From: Capronia americana
Lineage: Eukaryota > Ascomycota > Eurotiomycetes > Chaetothyriales > Herpotrichiellaceae
NCBI GenBank assembly: GCA_016110215.1
Contig: JADWQD010000018.1
Location: 434,001-498,000 of the forward strand
DNA length: 64,000 nucleotides
Direction: 5' to 3'
The notes under the pieces are model-generated. The model made no database searches and had not been told where the DNA came from. It saw only the letters and a program-made list of their open reading frames with translations. Shown piece by piece: positions 10,243 through 21,300 of the stretch (position 1 is its first letter; every line of letters starts with the position of its first letter). The position numbers were made by a program, and so were the translations under genes.

Positions 10243-10802
10243 CTACAATCCGTACCCTCCCTTGTCGTTCTTCCCCTGTCTCTCCCCACGATTGATCACC
10301 TCTTTACTGGCTAGGTTGCCCACTCCCTCGAGGAGACCCCCCTGCTTAAACTGTCCTGCCACACCTTCGTTGACGCCGTCCTGGATGGCATCGACGTTCT
10401 TGTCGCCGGTGATTTTGGTTTTGTCGAGTTCGCCTGCGTTGTCGCGGTATTAGCAAGTGCAAGTGCATGTGTGCGTGCCATCTTCGAGGAGAGGCGAGCG
10501 TCAGTGAGAACGAGAATGAGAATGAGAACGGGGATTGAATGTTACGAGATGCACGCGTTGCATGACGAACGGGTCGAAACGATCGCACGACCGAACAAAC
10601 ACGCTAGGTGAGATGCTCAAAAGCAGAGGAAGAAAATACCTTTGGCTGCGTAACTCGTCTTGTTCTGCCCAAAGAAGCCGAGGACTTTGTCTTCAATCCA
10701 TGGCATCCAGGATTCGTACTGCTTGTTGTACCATTGTTTGCCGGAGGCATAGTACCCTGGGGATTGGTCGGGCTGTTGAGACTGAGGTTGGGAGTCGGAC
10801 AT
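10243..10802 (-). CDS. Conserved small fungal protein, 117 residues (2 exons)
   Basis: Exon 1 is 10802 down to 10640, exon 2 is 10433 down to 10243, and the intron is 206 bases (GTATTT...GCAG, with a GCTAAT branch point). Only exon 1 shows up as an open frame; exon 2 is recovered by splicing and extends the protein by 62 residues to a TAG. The N-terminus is Gln/Pro-rich. It is followed by YYASGKQWYNKQYESWMPW and an internal Gly-rich amphipathic part with GLLEGVGNLASKEVINRG near the end. The Gly/Asp/Lys helical C-half recalls CsbD-like or LEA-like stress proteins, but I cannot assign a family. A stable hydrophobic membrane segment is absent. Function unknown. Confidence 0.78.
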
Positions 10803-11720
10803 GTTGATGTGAGTGATGTTGCGTGATGAGAGTTGATTCTGATGTGGTCGAAGGGGTTGATTACTCGTGGTGAGTAGTGAACACTGAGGAAATTAGTGAG
10901 TAGTGAGGCCGATCGGCAGGACTGAATCTAGGTCTTTAATCAAGGTGATCACTTGTGTGTGAGTGTGAGCAACACGACATGGAGTGAAGAAGACGATAGA
11001 GCACTCATATGATGCCATCATGTGGCGGGCTGGCGGACTCCCAGAGTTGGGCATGTGGCATGTGGCACAAGTCCTCGTACTGTAGCAAAGCCAGCCAGGT
11101 TGTGGCTGATACGTCACCTTTTCGGTTCTGAACCACCCACACCAGGATACGAGTAGGAACCATGAATTGGCGGAATCTCAAAAATGGACAAATCAGCGGG
11201 TTGTGGGCAAGGAAGGTCGTTCAGGGTCGTTGAGCCAGGGAAGAAAACTTGAAATGGAAATGCTGAAGGAATGACGTAGTTGACTGAACGGTGACACTTT
11301 CCGCTAGGGTTCGATGTGACAGGGGTTGAGGATCGAACATTGCCAGTACACAGTACAGTCACACAGTACTTCGACAGGTTCAAACAAGGAGAGAACAAGG
11401 ACCACCAGAGGAGTGGACATTTATTTAAATCAATTGAATATTGTTGAAAGTATTCGCGCAATGTCGACTGAAGTCACCGCCCTGGTTTTAGCAACGCCGA
11501 TTCCAACAAGAGCAGTCTTGGGGAATTCCGCCCCAAGGATATAGGTATTGAAGCAGTCCTGATGCATCACTCCGTACATGATAGAGACAACACCCTCCCG
11601 AGCTATAGAGAGTCCTGTGACCGACCCAAGGTTTGTCATACACAATACATCGTTCAAAGACAGGAACTCGTCCTTTCCAAAACTACACAGGACAGTTCAA
11701 AAACAGAAACTGGTACTCCC
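10803..11720. other. Intergenic, no gene supported
   Basis: This is the promoter side of the 117-residue gene and the 3' side of the C2H2-like gene, which lies on the same strand. The short frames here lack motifs and family-like composition. Confidence 0.5.
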
Positions 11721-12476
11721 TCAGACTCCCTGACTTCGTACACTACCGTACCCCGAGTCCAAACTCAAGTGCTTGTAAATTTTGTGTTCTTCCTTCAAGT
11801 GCTCTTTGAACAAAAGCAGGCATGCAAAATCCTCGGCGCAGTGTTTGCACCGATTGCGGGCCCTGTCGCAGTGGTAAACCTTCTCACCCACGGTATCGAA
11901 GGGCTCGGAGCACGCATGGCACACCGGCTGTGGTTCGAGGGCAGGGATGTCGATTTCTCCACCGCGGCGCATCACAAAGGTGATGGCCCGGTTGATGGTC
12001 TGCCTCTCTTTGCGCGTGGGATTATACCTGTCGGTAGATGAACTGTGTGCGAGAAAGCCGTTGCTGTTGTCGGGCTCAGTGGGATCTTGTTGGGACATGA
12101 TTCTGGCTGTTTCGTGGCTGAGCTTCACCGACATTCCGTGTTTGCGAAGCAATAAGATATGCTCATATATGTCGACGTTGGGGAGTGCTCGCTGCGTTGG
12201 GGAGGACCCGAACCGCTCCGTTACGTGATCATCTCGCTGTCCAGGTCGTCTCTCGTACGGTAAAGGTCCCTGTCGGCCACCGTTGTCATGCCATTGGGAT
12301 CCGTTTGGCATGTTTGGATTGTCCTGTGCATATTTGGGGTTGTAACTTTGTTGGGAATACACCGTATCAGGCTGGGAGGCCAGATCGTCATCCTGGGGGT
12401 ATTTTGTGAGACTTGGAGCTTTTCCAGGACCTTTGTTGTTCTTGCTGGCCTTTGGAGCCGGATAATTGGGGGCCAT
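11721..12476 (-). CDS. C2H2-like zinc-finger protein, unknown function
   Basis: 251 residues from the ATG at 12476, which sits in a good context (A at -3, G at +4). An in-frame ATG at 12581 would add 35 residues and cannot be excluded. The N-terminal 100 residues are Pro/Gln/Asn-rich. A central helical part contains the IYEHILLLRKHGMSVKLSHE stretch. Near the C-terminus are two Cys pairs followed by a classical finger: CHAC, then CDRARNRC, then CKHCAEDFACLLLFKEHL with His residues four apart at its end (C-x2-C-x12-H-x4-H). The last 15 residues are Ser/Gly-rich. A regulator is likely, but DNA binding by one finger is not established. Confidence 0.75.
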   Translation of the reverse strand: MAPNYPAPKASKNNKGPGKAPSLTKYPQDDDLASQPDTVYSQQSYNPKYAQDNPNMPNGSQWHDNGGRQGPLPYERRPGQRDDHVTERFGSSPTQRALPNVDIYEHILLLRKHGMSVKLSHETARIMSQQDPTEPDNSNGFLAHSSSTDRYNPTRKERQTINRAITFVMRRGGEIDIPALEPQPVCHACSEPFDTVGEKVYHCDRARNRCKHCAEDFACLLLFKEHLKEEHKIYKHLSLDSGYGSVRSQGV

Positions 12477-13070
12477 CTTGAAGCCTTGGGCGGATATCTC
12501 GACCGCCTTGCTGCAGGAGACTGCCTTTTGATGACCAGGGAAAAAAGGGGGCATACGGTAGTCGATAGTCTGAATGAGCATACGGAGTCAATGATCTCAG
12601 TGGGCATACAGTAGTCGGTAATCCCAACGAGCCAACAGGCTGAACAGAGGGGAGGTGCTATGTTATAGGCTCTTCCGATTGATCTCGACCACCAAGGCGC
12701 TCAGGTCAACAAGGCTGAGGACGAAATGGTTGCCTTGCAGTTGCCCTGCTTCGTGTTGCGCACAGACCACCTCGCGCCCGTCTGGGATGTGGAGGTGCTC
12801 TCCGGTCAGTGAGGCTGGTATATCAGTCCAATCGTCCCCCGGCCATCAGGGCGGGCGACCGTTCAAGTGCGCCTGCTCAGTCGTATTGTTTAGTCACGCA
12901 CGCCCGTATGCAAAGGACTAGGATTGATGCGTGCCAAGAGATGTACTCCGGATGCCGATTTATGAGGACGTGTCATGAACACCCAGGGTGGTTTCGAGTA
13001 TTCGATATGCAGCCTTACTCACCCTGGAAGAAGATACGTTCACCGGTCAGAGAAGCATGGTCGTGCCAAT

Positions 13071-13106
13071 CAGTCAGCCAGTCAGCCAGTCAGCCAGTCA
13101 GCCAGT
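13071..13106. repeat. Tandem 8-mer, 4.5 copies of CAGTCAGC
   Basis: Four perfect copies of CAGTCAGC are followed by CAGT. It lies in the divergent promoter interval, about 600 bases upstream of the zinc-finger start. It is a microsatellite-type element likely to vary between strains. Confidence 0.9.
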
Positions 13107-13772
13107 GCGCGAGAATGCTCGGGCAGGAGCGAAGCAAACCAAGCCAGAGAAGGGCAATATTTCGTGCATGCACGCGACAGTGACGAGCAGCGATCGGGCC
13201 GCGTCCCTACTCGTACCATTGTCGGTGTTTTGACCTCGTACTGTAGAAGAGACACGAGGTCGGAAGCTGATTGAATCGAGAGCCCGATCGATACGAGGTC
13301 CAAGAGTCCAAGAGCTCGCCAGAAATTGAGCCTAGAACAGGAAGCTGGTAGGAGATGCGCGAGATGGTGGCAGAGCTGTCAAGAACGGAAATGTCCCGGT
13401 GGATGGAAAGTACTGCCACGCAAACGGCCACTCGCGCATCTATGACGTCTGCGCGCTCCCTGGTCCGTCTCGGTCTACCTTCTCTGCCGAGTACTGGGGA
13501 ATATACGGACAAAAGCCCGACCACGCATTTCTCACGTGATTGGATTTTCTCGTCAGTGGGTGCACGCCGGCATTTTCACCGAGCGTGGCCGCCCGCCGTG
13601 GCGCGCTCTGGTCGGTCGGCATTCCCCTTCGACGCTCACAACCCGCAACGCAACCCGCACGCAACCCGCAATCCGTGAACATCCCCTCCATCCATTCATC
13701 CATTCATCCACGCATCCACAATCCACATACCGAGTACGAGTACTGTACGGAAAATCCGTGCAGGTGCTCTGC

Positions 13773-13795
13773 CAACCCAACCCAACCCAACCCCC
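13773..13795. repeat. Short AACCC tandem repeat
   Basis: Four units of AACCC. The unit is not the usual fungal telomeric hexamer TTAGGG/CCCTAA, and genes continue on both sides, so it is an internal simple repeat. Confidence 0.8.
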
Positions 13796-14280
13796 AATTC
13801 AGGGCTTCCCACCCCCCACCCAACACCTCAAATTTCAGTTTCAAGTTTTCTCTTTGCCCTGGACAGGCCAGGCCGGACCATGTGCCGATATAAACCGCCG
13901 GCCGGGTCGCCACCCAGCCATTTAGCCGTCTTCTGAGGAGGTTAGGTACTCTGTCGACTCACCACTCACCCTTTAAGAGCTGGCCTCGGGATGAGAGGGG
14001 AGGAGGGGGGACCGTGTCCTTGAAACTTTGAACTGTAGCAACACAACATAACCCGCCATAATCATCCTCGCTGCGAAGTTATATTTACCTATTTACCTTC
14101 ACGGCCAGTTGACGTCCTTGGCGCGTATTCCTGCGCTATACGACCAGACGGTGATTCATCAGCCTGTTTACCTATTGGATCGCGCGGAGACGGAGCGTCC
14201 AGAATATATCGACACAAACGTCAAATCAATCACTATCTGTATACCATTGCACGCCTTGACCCGACCTAACGAACGGCACC

Positions 14281-15681
14281 ATGGCAATCACATCCTCAAC
14301 CCCAACTAACCCACCCTACCCGGCCGTCGCCTTCATCGGCCTCGGAGCCATGGGTTTCGCCATGTCAACGCACCTGGTAAGGACCGGCTTCCCGGTCACA
14401 GGTTACGACATCTACGGCCCGACGCTGGACCGCTGGCGGGCGACATGCAAGGAGATTGCGAGCACGACCGCACCCGCCAAGACCGCTACCTCGCCCGCCG
14501 AAGCGGTGCGCCACGCCAGCGTCGTCTGCTTGATGGTCGCGAACCATCACCACGTGCATTCCGCCCTGTTCGACCCGCAGGGCGGGGCGGTGCACGCTCT
14601 CCCCCCGGACGTGACGGTCATCATCCACGCGACCATCCCGCCCACGCAGCCGTCGAACGTGCGCGAGAGATTGACCCGCGAATTTGGTCGTCCGGACGTC
14701 AAACTGATTGACGCGCCCGTGTCGGGCGGCGTGGCGCGTTCCATCAACGGCACCCTCACCATCATGGTTTCCTCGGACGTGATGGAGAACTTGCAGGACC
14801 CCAGCGCGAAGGTCGTTCTGGAGAACGTAGCATCGAGGGGCAAGACGCTGTACCCGATCCCCGGGGGTTTGGGCGCGGGACAGTCCGCCAAGGCTCTGAA
14901 CCAGGTCCAGTGCGGGATTCACATCCCCGCGGCGTCGGAGATCATGGGCCTCGCGGCGGTCAACGGGCTGGATACGCAGAAATTCTACGACGCGCTCACG
15001 GCGAAGGACCCGGGCGCGAAACCGCCTGTCGGGTGGAGCTGGATGTTCGAGAACCGTGGGCCGCGGATGTTGAGCGCCACGCCGCCCATGGCGTCCGCGA
15101 CCTTGATCATCAACAAGGACGTGGGCATCATCCGCGACGAAGAGGTCCGCTTGAACGTCGAGTTGCCGCTCCTCAACACGGCCAGCGATGTCATCACCGA
15201 GGTCATGAAGACGCACGCCACCGCCGACGACAGCTGTATCGTCCAATACTACCTTGGCTTTGGTTCCGACCGAGAGGGCCTCGTCGTCAAGCAGGCTGGG
15301 AACTCCAGCATCTCGGCCAGCGAACAAAACAGCACGACCCGGGACATCGCTGCCGCTCATGCGCTCATCCACCTCGTCTCGGCCTACGAAACGACAAGGT
15401 TCGCCCAGGCGCTCGATCTCATGCGTCCCGAGCAGAAAAAACAGTGGTTCAGCATCATCGCTGGTGCGGCCGGCGCGAGCACCATCTTCTCCGAGGTGAT
15501 CCCACGGGCTCTCGAAGACGCAGACGGCATCGAAGCCGCTTTCAAGAAGTACGCACAGGAGAAGTTTGCCGGGGATGCTGTGGAGAAAGCGACCAGGCTA
15601 ATCGAGGGTGCGAAGAAGCAAGGATATGTGCCGGTGTTGTTGGAGGCCGCGGTTGGTAATCTGAAGACGCTGCTTGGTTGA
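14281..15681 (+). CDS. Beta-hydroxyacid dehydrogenase (3-hydroxyisobutyrate / L-threonate dehydrogenase-like)
   Basis: 466 residues from an ATG in good context. The Rossmann motif G20-L-G22-A-M-G25 is followed by the substrate-binding DAPVSGG (144-150) and the catalytic Lys204 in GAGQSAKALNQ, all in family order. Enzymes of this family oxidise 3-hydroxy acids with NAD(P). The usual length is about 300 residues; here an extra C-terminal 150 residues follow. Part of these (RFAQALDLMRPEQ, then GAAGASTIFSEVIPRAL) resembles the first C-terminal helical domain (GLAAVNGLD, then WSWMFENRGPRML), suggesting a duplicated dimerisation domain. Substrate cannot be told from sequence. The large antisense open frame over this gene is a high-GC shadow. 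Confidence 0.88.
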   Translation: MAITSSTPTNPPYPAVAFIGLGAMGFAMSTHLVRTGFPVTGYDIYGPTLDRWRATCKEIASTTAPAKTATSPAEAVRHASVVCLMVANHHHVHSALFDPQGGAVHALPPDVTVIIHATIPPTQPSNVRERLTREFGRPDVKLIDAPVSGGVARSINGTLTIMVSSDVMENLQDPSAKVVLENVASRGKTLYPIPGGLGAGQSAKALNQVQCGIHIPAASEIMGLAAVNGLDTQKFYDALTAKDPGAKPPVGWSWMFENRGPRMLSATPPMASATLIINKDVGIIRDEEVRLNVELPLLNTASDVITEVMKTHATADDSCIVQYYLGFGSDREGLVVKQAGNSSISASEQNSTTRDIAAAHALIHLVSAYETTRFAQALDLMRPEQKKQWFSIIAGAAGASTIFSEVIPRALEDADGIEAAFKKYAQEKFAGDAVEKATRLIEGAKKQGYVPVLLEAAVGNLKTLLG

Positions 15682-15880
15682 GAGCGCATGTGAGATGAAT
15701 ATGGGCAGATCTGCTCTGCATGTTTGGCGTTTTGGCATGGCGAGCATCTTACGAAGTCATATAGGTTTGTCAATCAGTCAAGTTCTCAAATTGCTAACAA
15801 TCTTCGTCTGCCAGTTGGCTTGCTAGATGTCGAGCCGTTTTAATACTTACCTCAAGTTGCCTGTCCACCTTACCGAGCTT

Positions 15881-18336
15881 TTACTCGAAGATGATCGTAA
15901 AGACAGCCAATTCAGCATCTTCCGGCAGATAGGGTTTCCAAGTGACCGTCTCCAAGCCAAAGTGCGTCTCTCCCGTAACCTGCGACAATCTCTCCCAAAC
16001 CGACCTGGTCGCCAACGGGATGGAACCGGAAAAAGTGCGTGGACCCGATAGCACCATACTGTAATACCGTTCTAAAAGGAGCCAGTCGCCCGTATCCTTT
16101 TTGGGAAGCCTGATCTTTCCAATCCTGTCATCACTGGCAACGAAACCTTTCGACTCGAAAGCCATCCTATCTGCCACGGTGAGAGTCCCTTCGTCATACT
16201 GCCGCAGGAGCTCTCGCAAGTTCACATTGCTCAGAAGGGTTGGACGTGAAGCTGGAAGCACAAGTCTCCGCTCGGAGGGAGAATACAGAATCGGCGTAGC
16301 AAATGAAGGTGGATCCTCGATGTTAGCATACGGTCCGACCCCCAGGGAGTGACAGTACAGGTTGATTTTGTCGCCGGACTGGATAGTTTCGAACGGTTGC
16401 TCGTTGTACTTGCGCCATCTGCCTGCCTGGCCGGCCAAGCGGAACGAGAACCGCGTAACCTGCTTAAGCTTGCTCTCAACCGTTTCAGGCTTGATCTTTC
16501 CACGGTCATCCACGAATATGCCTTGTATTTGGTTGTTCAGCTTAGGATCCCTGTGGAGGTCATTGCCGGCAAGCAGGTAGATCGGGTAATCGGTAGGCAG
16601 CTAAGACCGGTCATCAGCTGAATCACGAGGTCCCAGCGTACGAGGACTTACTGCTGGCAAGAACGGGACGGTGCCTTGGTCGCCAATATTTGCGCCAAGC
16701 ACAGTGAACAAAGGTTCACCAGCAGGGTCTGGGGATTCTCCTGCCACATCGAGCGATTTGTTGTCGAGGGCATTCCAGGTGAGCCTTCTGTGCCCCAACC
16801 TTAGCCGTATCTGATTGCCCCATTTCGGCTTTTCCTTACCACCCGCTTTTATCCTCTGCTGAGCAATGTCTTCGAACAGCTTCGGGATCTCCTTCCACTC
16901 CTCGAATCGCCCAATGAGTTCATGGAGAGTAACGACTCTTTCTTGCTGATATGCACGGCTCAGCCTTGATCGGTTGGCCAGGTGGGAACTCACCTCGATA
17001 ACTCTCCAATGCTTCGGATTTGCAACACTGCGCGCCCAGCCGGGCGGACTACATTTGGTCAGCAGGAGGCCCAGAACGAATTCGGCGCGACCGACTTTGC
17101 ACACAGCAAGGAGTTGCCGCCTCTAGCCGTCCACGCCAGGCTCGACACATCTACTCCACGGCCCGCAAAGTCCTGGGTGCCAGTCTGACGCTGTTTGCCA
17201 TAATTGATGGAACCAGAGGCGTACTGAGCGTTGAAGTTGATGCCCATCTCGCTTTTCAACGCATCTTGTTTCTGGATGTCTTTGAGTTCCGTGAGAGACC
17301 CGGCAAATTTCGAGCTCTGTAATTGACCCCCTAACTGACATGCCGTAACGAATATGTGACCTGATATGTTAATCGCATCATAGGCGCCTGGAGCGGCAAG
17401 AACTGACCAAATTTCTCGCTGAATTTCCGCAATTGCTGATCTGTAGGGTCTCGTCGAATGTCCTGTAGCGCTCTCTGACATTGCGCAGACAAAGCCAGAT
17501 TGTCTTCGTCAAGGAACAACCTTGCCCGAGGAAACTGCGGGGTCAGCCATTGGAAACAGTTGTGATGGATGGGTTCCTACATTGTAAGCAGCGTAGTATT
17601 CCATTTCTGCCTTATCCCTGTCCACCAGGTTCGTCTGTGTGCTTTCTGTCTTGAGACTCGCCGAGATGCCGGCTGTGACACCAAATGCTCCCCCACCGCT
17701 TGAGGCCGGTCAGCTAGATCGTGGGTCCAGGTTCAGGAAGCTCTTACAGTGCGGTACTAATGGATTTCGCTGAGAATCCATTCTCGGCAAGAGAGCGTTG
17801 AAGGTCTGTCTTGATCTGTTTGATTGAGATTGACGAGGAGTCGCAAACTTCGAACTCGGGGAGCCCGCTTAGGACTGGATCTTGCACTGCTGGTGGAGGT
17901 TGCAGGACGAAAGCTATGGAGCGGACAGATATTGAGTGGACGCCCCGAGGAAGCGAAGGAGCTAGCTCTTACCTTGTTGCCGAGCTTTGACAATGTCGCT
18001 CTCCGACTCCCTGATGGTGAAGCCATACAAGACCTTATTGATGCGGAAGATCTTGTTCCATTGTTCCGGTGAAAGATCTTCGGCCGTCCTGCAGCAGTTT
18101 TAGCCTAGAAAATTGTTCTGGGACCCCGCAACGGACTCGATGTTCTCCAAGTCTTCTGTAGTCCACTCTCCAGTCTCCGGGAACTGCAAACGCGCGGTTG
18201 ACTCTCGTACGGAGGACCGTAGCAAGTTGAAAGCGGGATTGACTGATCCTGGTTGTGCAAGTGCCGGCTGATCATCTTCAGCGTTATTCGCACTGTCCTC
18301 AGCGGCGGGCGCCTGAGTTTTGTTGTCCTCACTCAT
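15881..18336 (-). CDS. MACPF (perforin-like) domain protein, 9 exons
   Basis: Exons on the minus strand: 18336-18137, 18088-17973, 17913-17748, 17698-17581, 17534-17408, 17360-17105, 17048-16994, 16945-16652 and 16600-15881, giving 683 residues. All eight introns are 46-59 bases with GT/AG ends and keep phase; the first donor (GTCCGT) is the weakest call. The MACPF signature reads FGHIFVTACQLGGQ (residues 242-255), where the canonical family has Y/F-G-T-H-F and a Gly pair about six residues on; here Thr is missing. A helical segment rich in SGSINYGKQ and the PKHWRVIE element follow, as in other fungal MACPF proteins. The N-terminal 66 residues are acidic and Ala/Gln-rich. No signal peptide is visible. 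The C-terminal 240 residues form a separate domain I cannot name. MACPF proteins make membrane pores or act in signalling; which applies here is unknown. Confidence 0.82.
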
Positions 18337-21300
18337 GACGGTGCTCGGCAGCCTGCGCTCTATGGAAGAGAAGCAAATACGCAAGTGAAGGGGAAGCAGC
18401 AGCTGCCGCCCGAAAGAAGGGAAAAGTAAAGTTGGGCGCGGTGATGGTGGCTGGCTGAAGTCACTGTGCGGCTGAACACATTCAACAGCCAATAGGACAC
18501 AACTTGAGGCATGAGGCTGAGCCAGCCCCCATCTTTCAGCGACAGCAATGACAGCGCAATAGAATGCATCGAAGAGCTGGGTCACGGTTCCTGCTCAGTC
18601 GTCAATCATCAAGGACTGGGTTACAGTACTTGGCTATATCATCGATCGTGAAGTATGAGTCTCACCTTCTAAGTCAAGCGTCTCAGCGTGTCGACCCTGC
18701 TGGTAGTTGTCAGCACCGGCTGTGAGGGTTCGCTACACTGTCAATCTCGACAAGAAGCACCTCCCACAGGCTAAAATGCTTCCCAAACCAGAATATCAGT
18801 GCGACGTTACGTGAAGCTGCGGTCGGGTCCGCGATCACGGCTATTTGTGACAGCTCTTATGTGCCACTGTAGATCGCCGAATGACCGGAATGCGCCTCCT
18901 CTTTCAATTGTAGAACGGTCAAAGGCTATCATAGATGAACCTCGTTATGGGTAATGGCGAGGACATAGTCTCGTAGTGTAGTCGCTTCGACCGCTCTGTA
19001 ATTCAGTCTCCTCACAGCCAGCGGCCTGCGGTTCCGGATGGGCGACTCGATGGTTCGCATGAGCGCTACAGTTGAGGGACGAGGACCTGCTAGGAGCAAT
19101 ATCATCTGGCATTTGTGTCAGTGTGCTTGGTTTTGTGTCGCTGTGACGCGCTTCTGCGGGAAAAGGTTCAGACTTCGCATGGACAGCAGCCGCTTGCGGA
19201 GGGGTTGGAATTCCGATCGCATGCATACACTCTCTTTCGAGAGATGTGATCGCAAGCTAGATCGGCAGCTGTGCTCGGAGACAGCTTGTGACGCTTGACG
19301 CTGCAAAGGGGGCAGATGCAAAAGAGTTCGCACAGTGCAGCCGACCGCTCAGTAGATAGAGGTGCAGAGGTATCGCAGATTCATCAGCGCATTCGGCTGT
19401 TAGGCAGAAAGTGCTCGAACGACATAATCTTTCAGGACATAGAGAGACCGACGTTGTGCATGTCCTAGGTCCTAGGCACACAGTCTCTGTGGCCCTGCGA
19501 TCGTGATTGCAGCGCGGATGCAGCGTCAGTCCAGAGAAAGAGAGAATTGCAGAATGGGATTGTGAGCGGTCAGCTGCAGAACGGTCCCGCTGGGGACCGG
19601 AAGAAGGGAAGAATGTTCGAGATGAGAAATGATCGTCATGGTCTGTGCCAGGAGGCATCCTTCAGCCTCAACTGGCAGATGTGGCTGTGCTGAGTGCACC
19701 CGTTCGAGGGACAGCGGTGTGCCCACAGCACGAGCCATTTCTCTTTCCAGTCAGGTCTTTCTCGAATGGGCTCGCTCCTCGCAATTGCGAACCAGTCATG
19801 GACACGGGTGGAGTTGCCAGCCCGTTTATGTTGAACCAGAACGGGCAGACAGAGCCAGACAGACTCCGCTTTCATCGCCCGATCACGTCAAGCAACCCCA
19901 ACCAAATCAGGCGCTTCCTCGCCCCTGAGAAAGACAGCCTGGTGGCTACTGCACCAATCACGTCGTCCTTTTGCTTTGCTTCGGTGCTTCTCTAGCACTC
20001 GCGTGACGCAGAGGAACATGGTTGGTCCAGAGCAGCTGATGCTCAGCTTCTGTTCAGCTAGCCAGAACGGCCCCCATCCGCTGTGCACCCTCTCGACGAG
20101 GGTTCGGGAAAACAGATGCATCGTTTCCGCCAATCTGGTCGGCATGCAGGGGAGCTCGCCAAACTCATGCGCGACATCGTAGTGGCAGTGCGACCTCGTC
20201 GCGCAAGATGTTCCATGGCGCCTTTCTGGAAGGTGCGGCCCCCAATCCTTCCCCAAGGCATGGTTTACCATTCGGGGAGGCGCATTAGACGTTATGATTG
20301 GCTACTGTTTGACAGCAGTTTGGTTTCGGCGCCCTCTAACATGCACCCTCCTGAGAGACTTCTGGGTGTAGGCTTGCCAATAGTGCATCCATCTGCAATG
20401 ATTGCGATTGGCTCCGTCACGACTCGAGAAGTTCTGGAAACACCTATCCCTTGGCCACTGGCAGTTGGCTGGAAGCTTCCCGCTACAAACCTGACAATCT
20501 GTAGGTTTCAATTGCGAGGGGATACGAGTCCATACCCGGGTGGCTTCGTCTTGACGCCCAAGGAGAGCCCGCGTGACTAGAGACGGAGTGGCACTGATAT
20601 TCGATTAGCGGACTATCGTTTGAGGTTCCGGCGTGAAAGTTTGGTCGAACCTGTTCGACCAAGTTTCTTGATGCGAGGTCAACACAGCAGCCAGTCGCCG
20701 AGGAGCCTTGGCAGCGGCGCGTGGGAAGTAGCGACGAAAGGAAGCATTTGCATTGTCCTCGAGATTCTCCCAATTTGCTGTGGCCGCTCCACCTGAATAC
20801 GACGGCTCCTCAGTCAAGCCCAAATGAGCAGACCTGAGTAACCATAAAGTGTCGCATCCAGCACCTTGCATTCTGCTAAAGACATGGATGCGACTCCACG
20901 AAAGTCGGATTCGTATCCACCCCCGCATTTGACGCATACTGAAGTAATTGTGAATCCAACGCAGGAACCCTAGCTGAGGAGCACATGGTGGGGGAGGGGA
21001 ACCTGAGGTGCCATTTGACATGGCCCGCCTTCCACATTCATGGCGGTCAAACTTTGTTGTGGTCGGTTCCGCGTTGCAGACAGAGGATTCCGAACGAGAC
21101 AAAGGATCTTGAGCAGCATCTCTCATTTCATAGCCTGGAGAGGGGTAGAGTCAAAAGGTTGGGTTACCTTGGATGTTGATGGTCAGGTCGTACTGCGCTC
21201 TGCCGCCACGGGCTAGGTCGCCTTCGCAGGGAAGGAAGCCTCGCCACAGAGCTTGGATGTGAAGAGGGTTTCCCCGTCTAGCACACCTCATCCTGAATCG

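Larger units (their letters stand above)
12477..14280. promoter_or_regulatory. 1.8-kb divergent interval with simple repeats
   Basis: This separates the minus-strand zinc-finger gene from the plus-strand dehydrogenase gene, so it holds both promoters. It contains a tandem 8-mer (13071-13106), ATCC-type repeats (about 13685-13720) and four AACCC units (13773-13795). No gene is supported. Confidence 0.5.

Noticed and set aside
11300..11345. Possible tRNA because of a GGTTCGA word
   Set aside because: The word is not followed by the CC of a B box, and no A box or cloverleaf could be drawn.
13773..13795. Telomere-like repeat
   Set aside because: The unit is AACCC, not CCCTAA, is only four copies and lies between genes.
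14365..15372. 335-codon open frame antisense to the dehydrogenase
   Set aside because: Arg/Asp/Val-rich shadow typical of GC-rich coding DNA; the sense gene has full catalytic motifs.
20605..21126. 173-codon open frame on the minus strand
   Set aside because: No motif, Arg/Ser/Trp-rich and isolated in gene-poor DNA; it fits chance.
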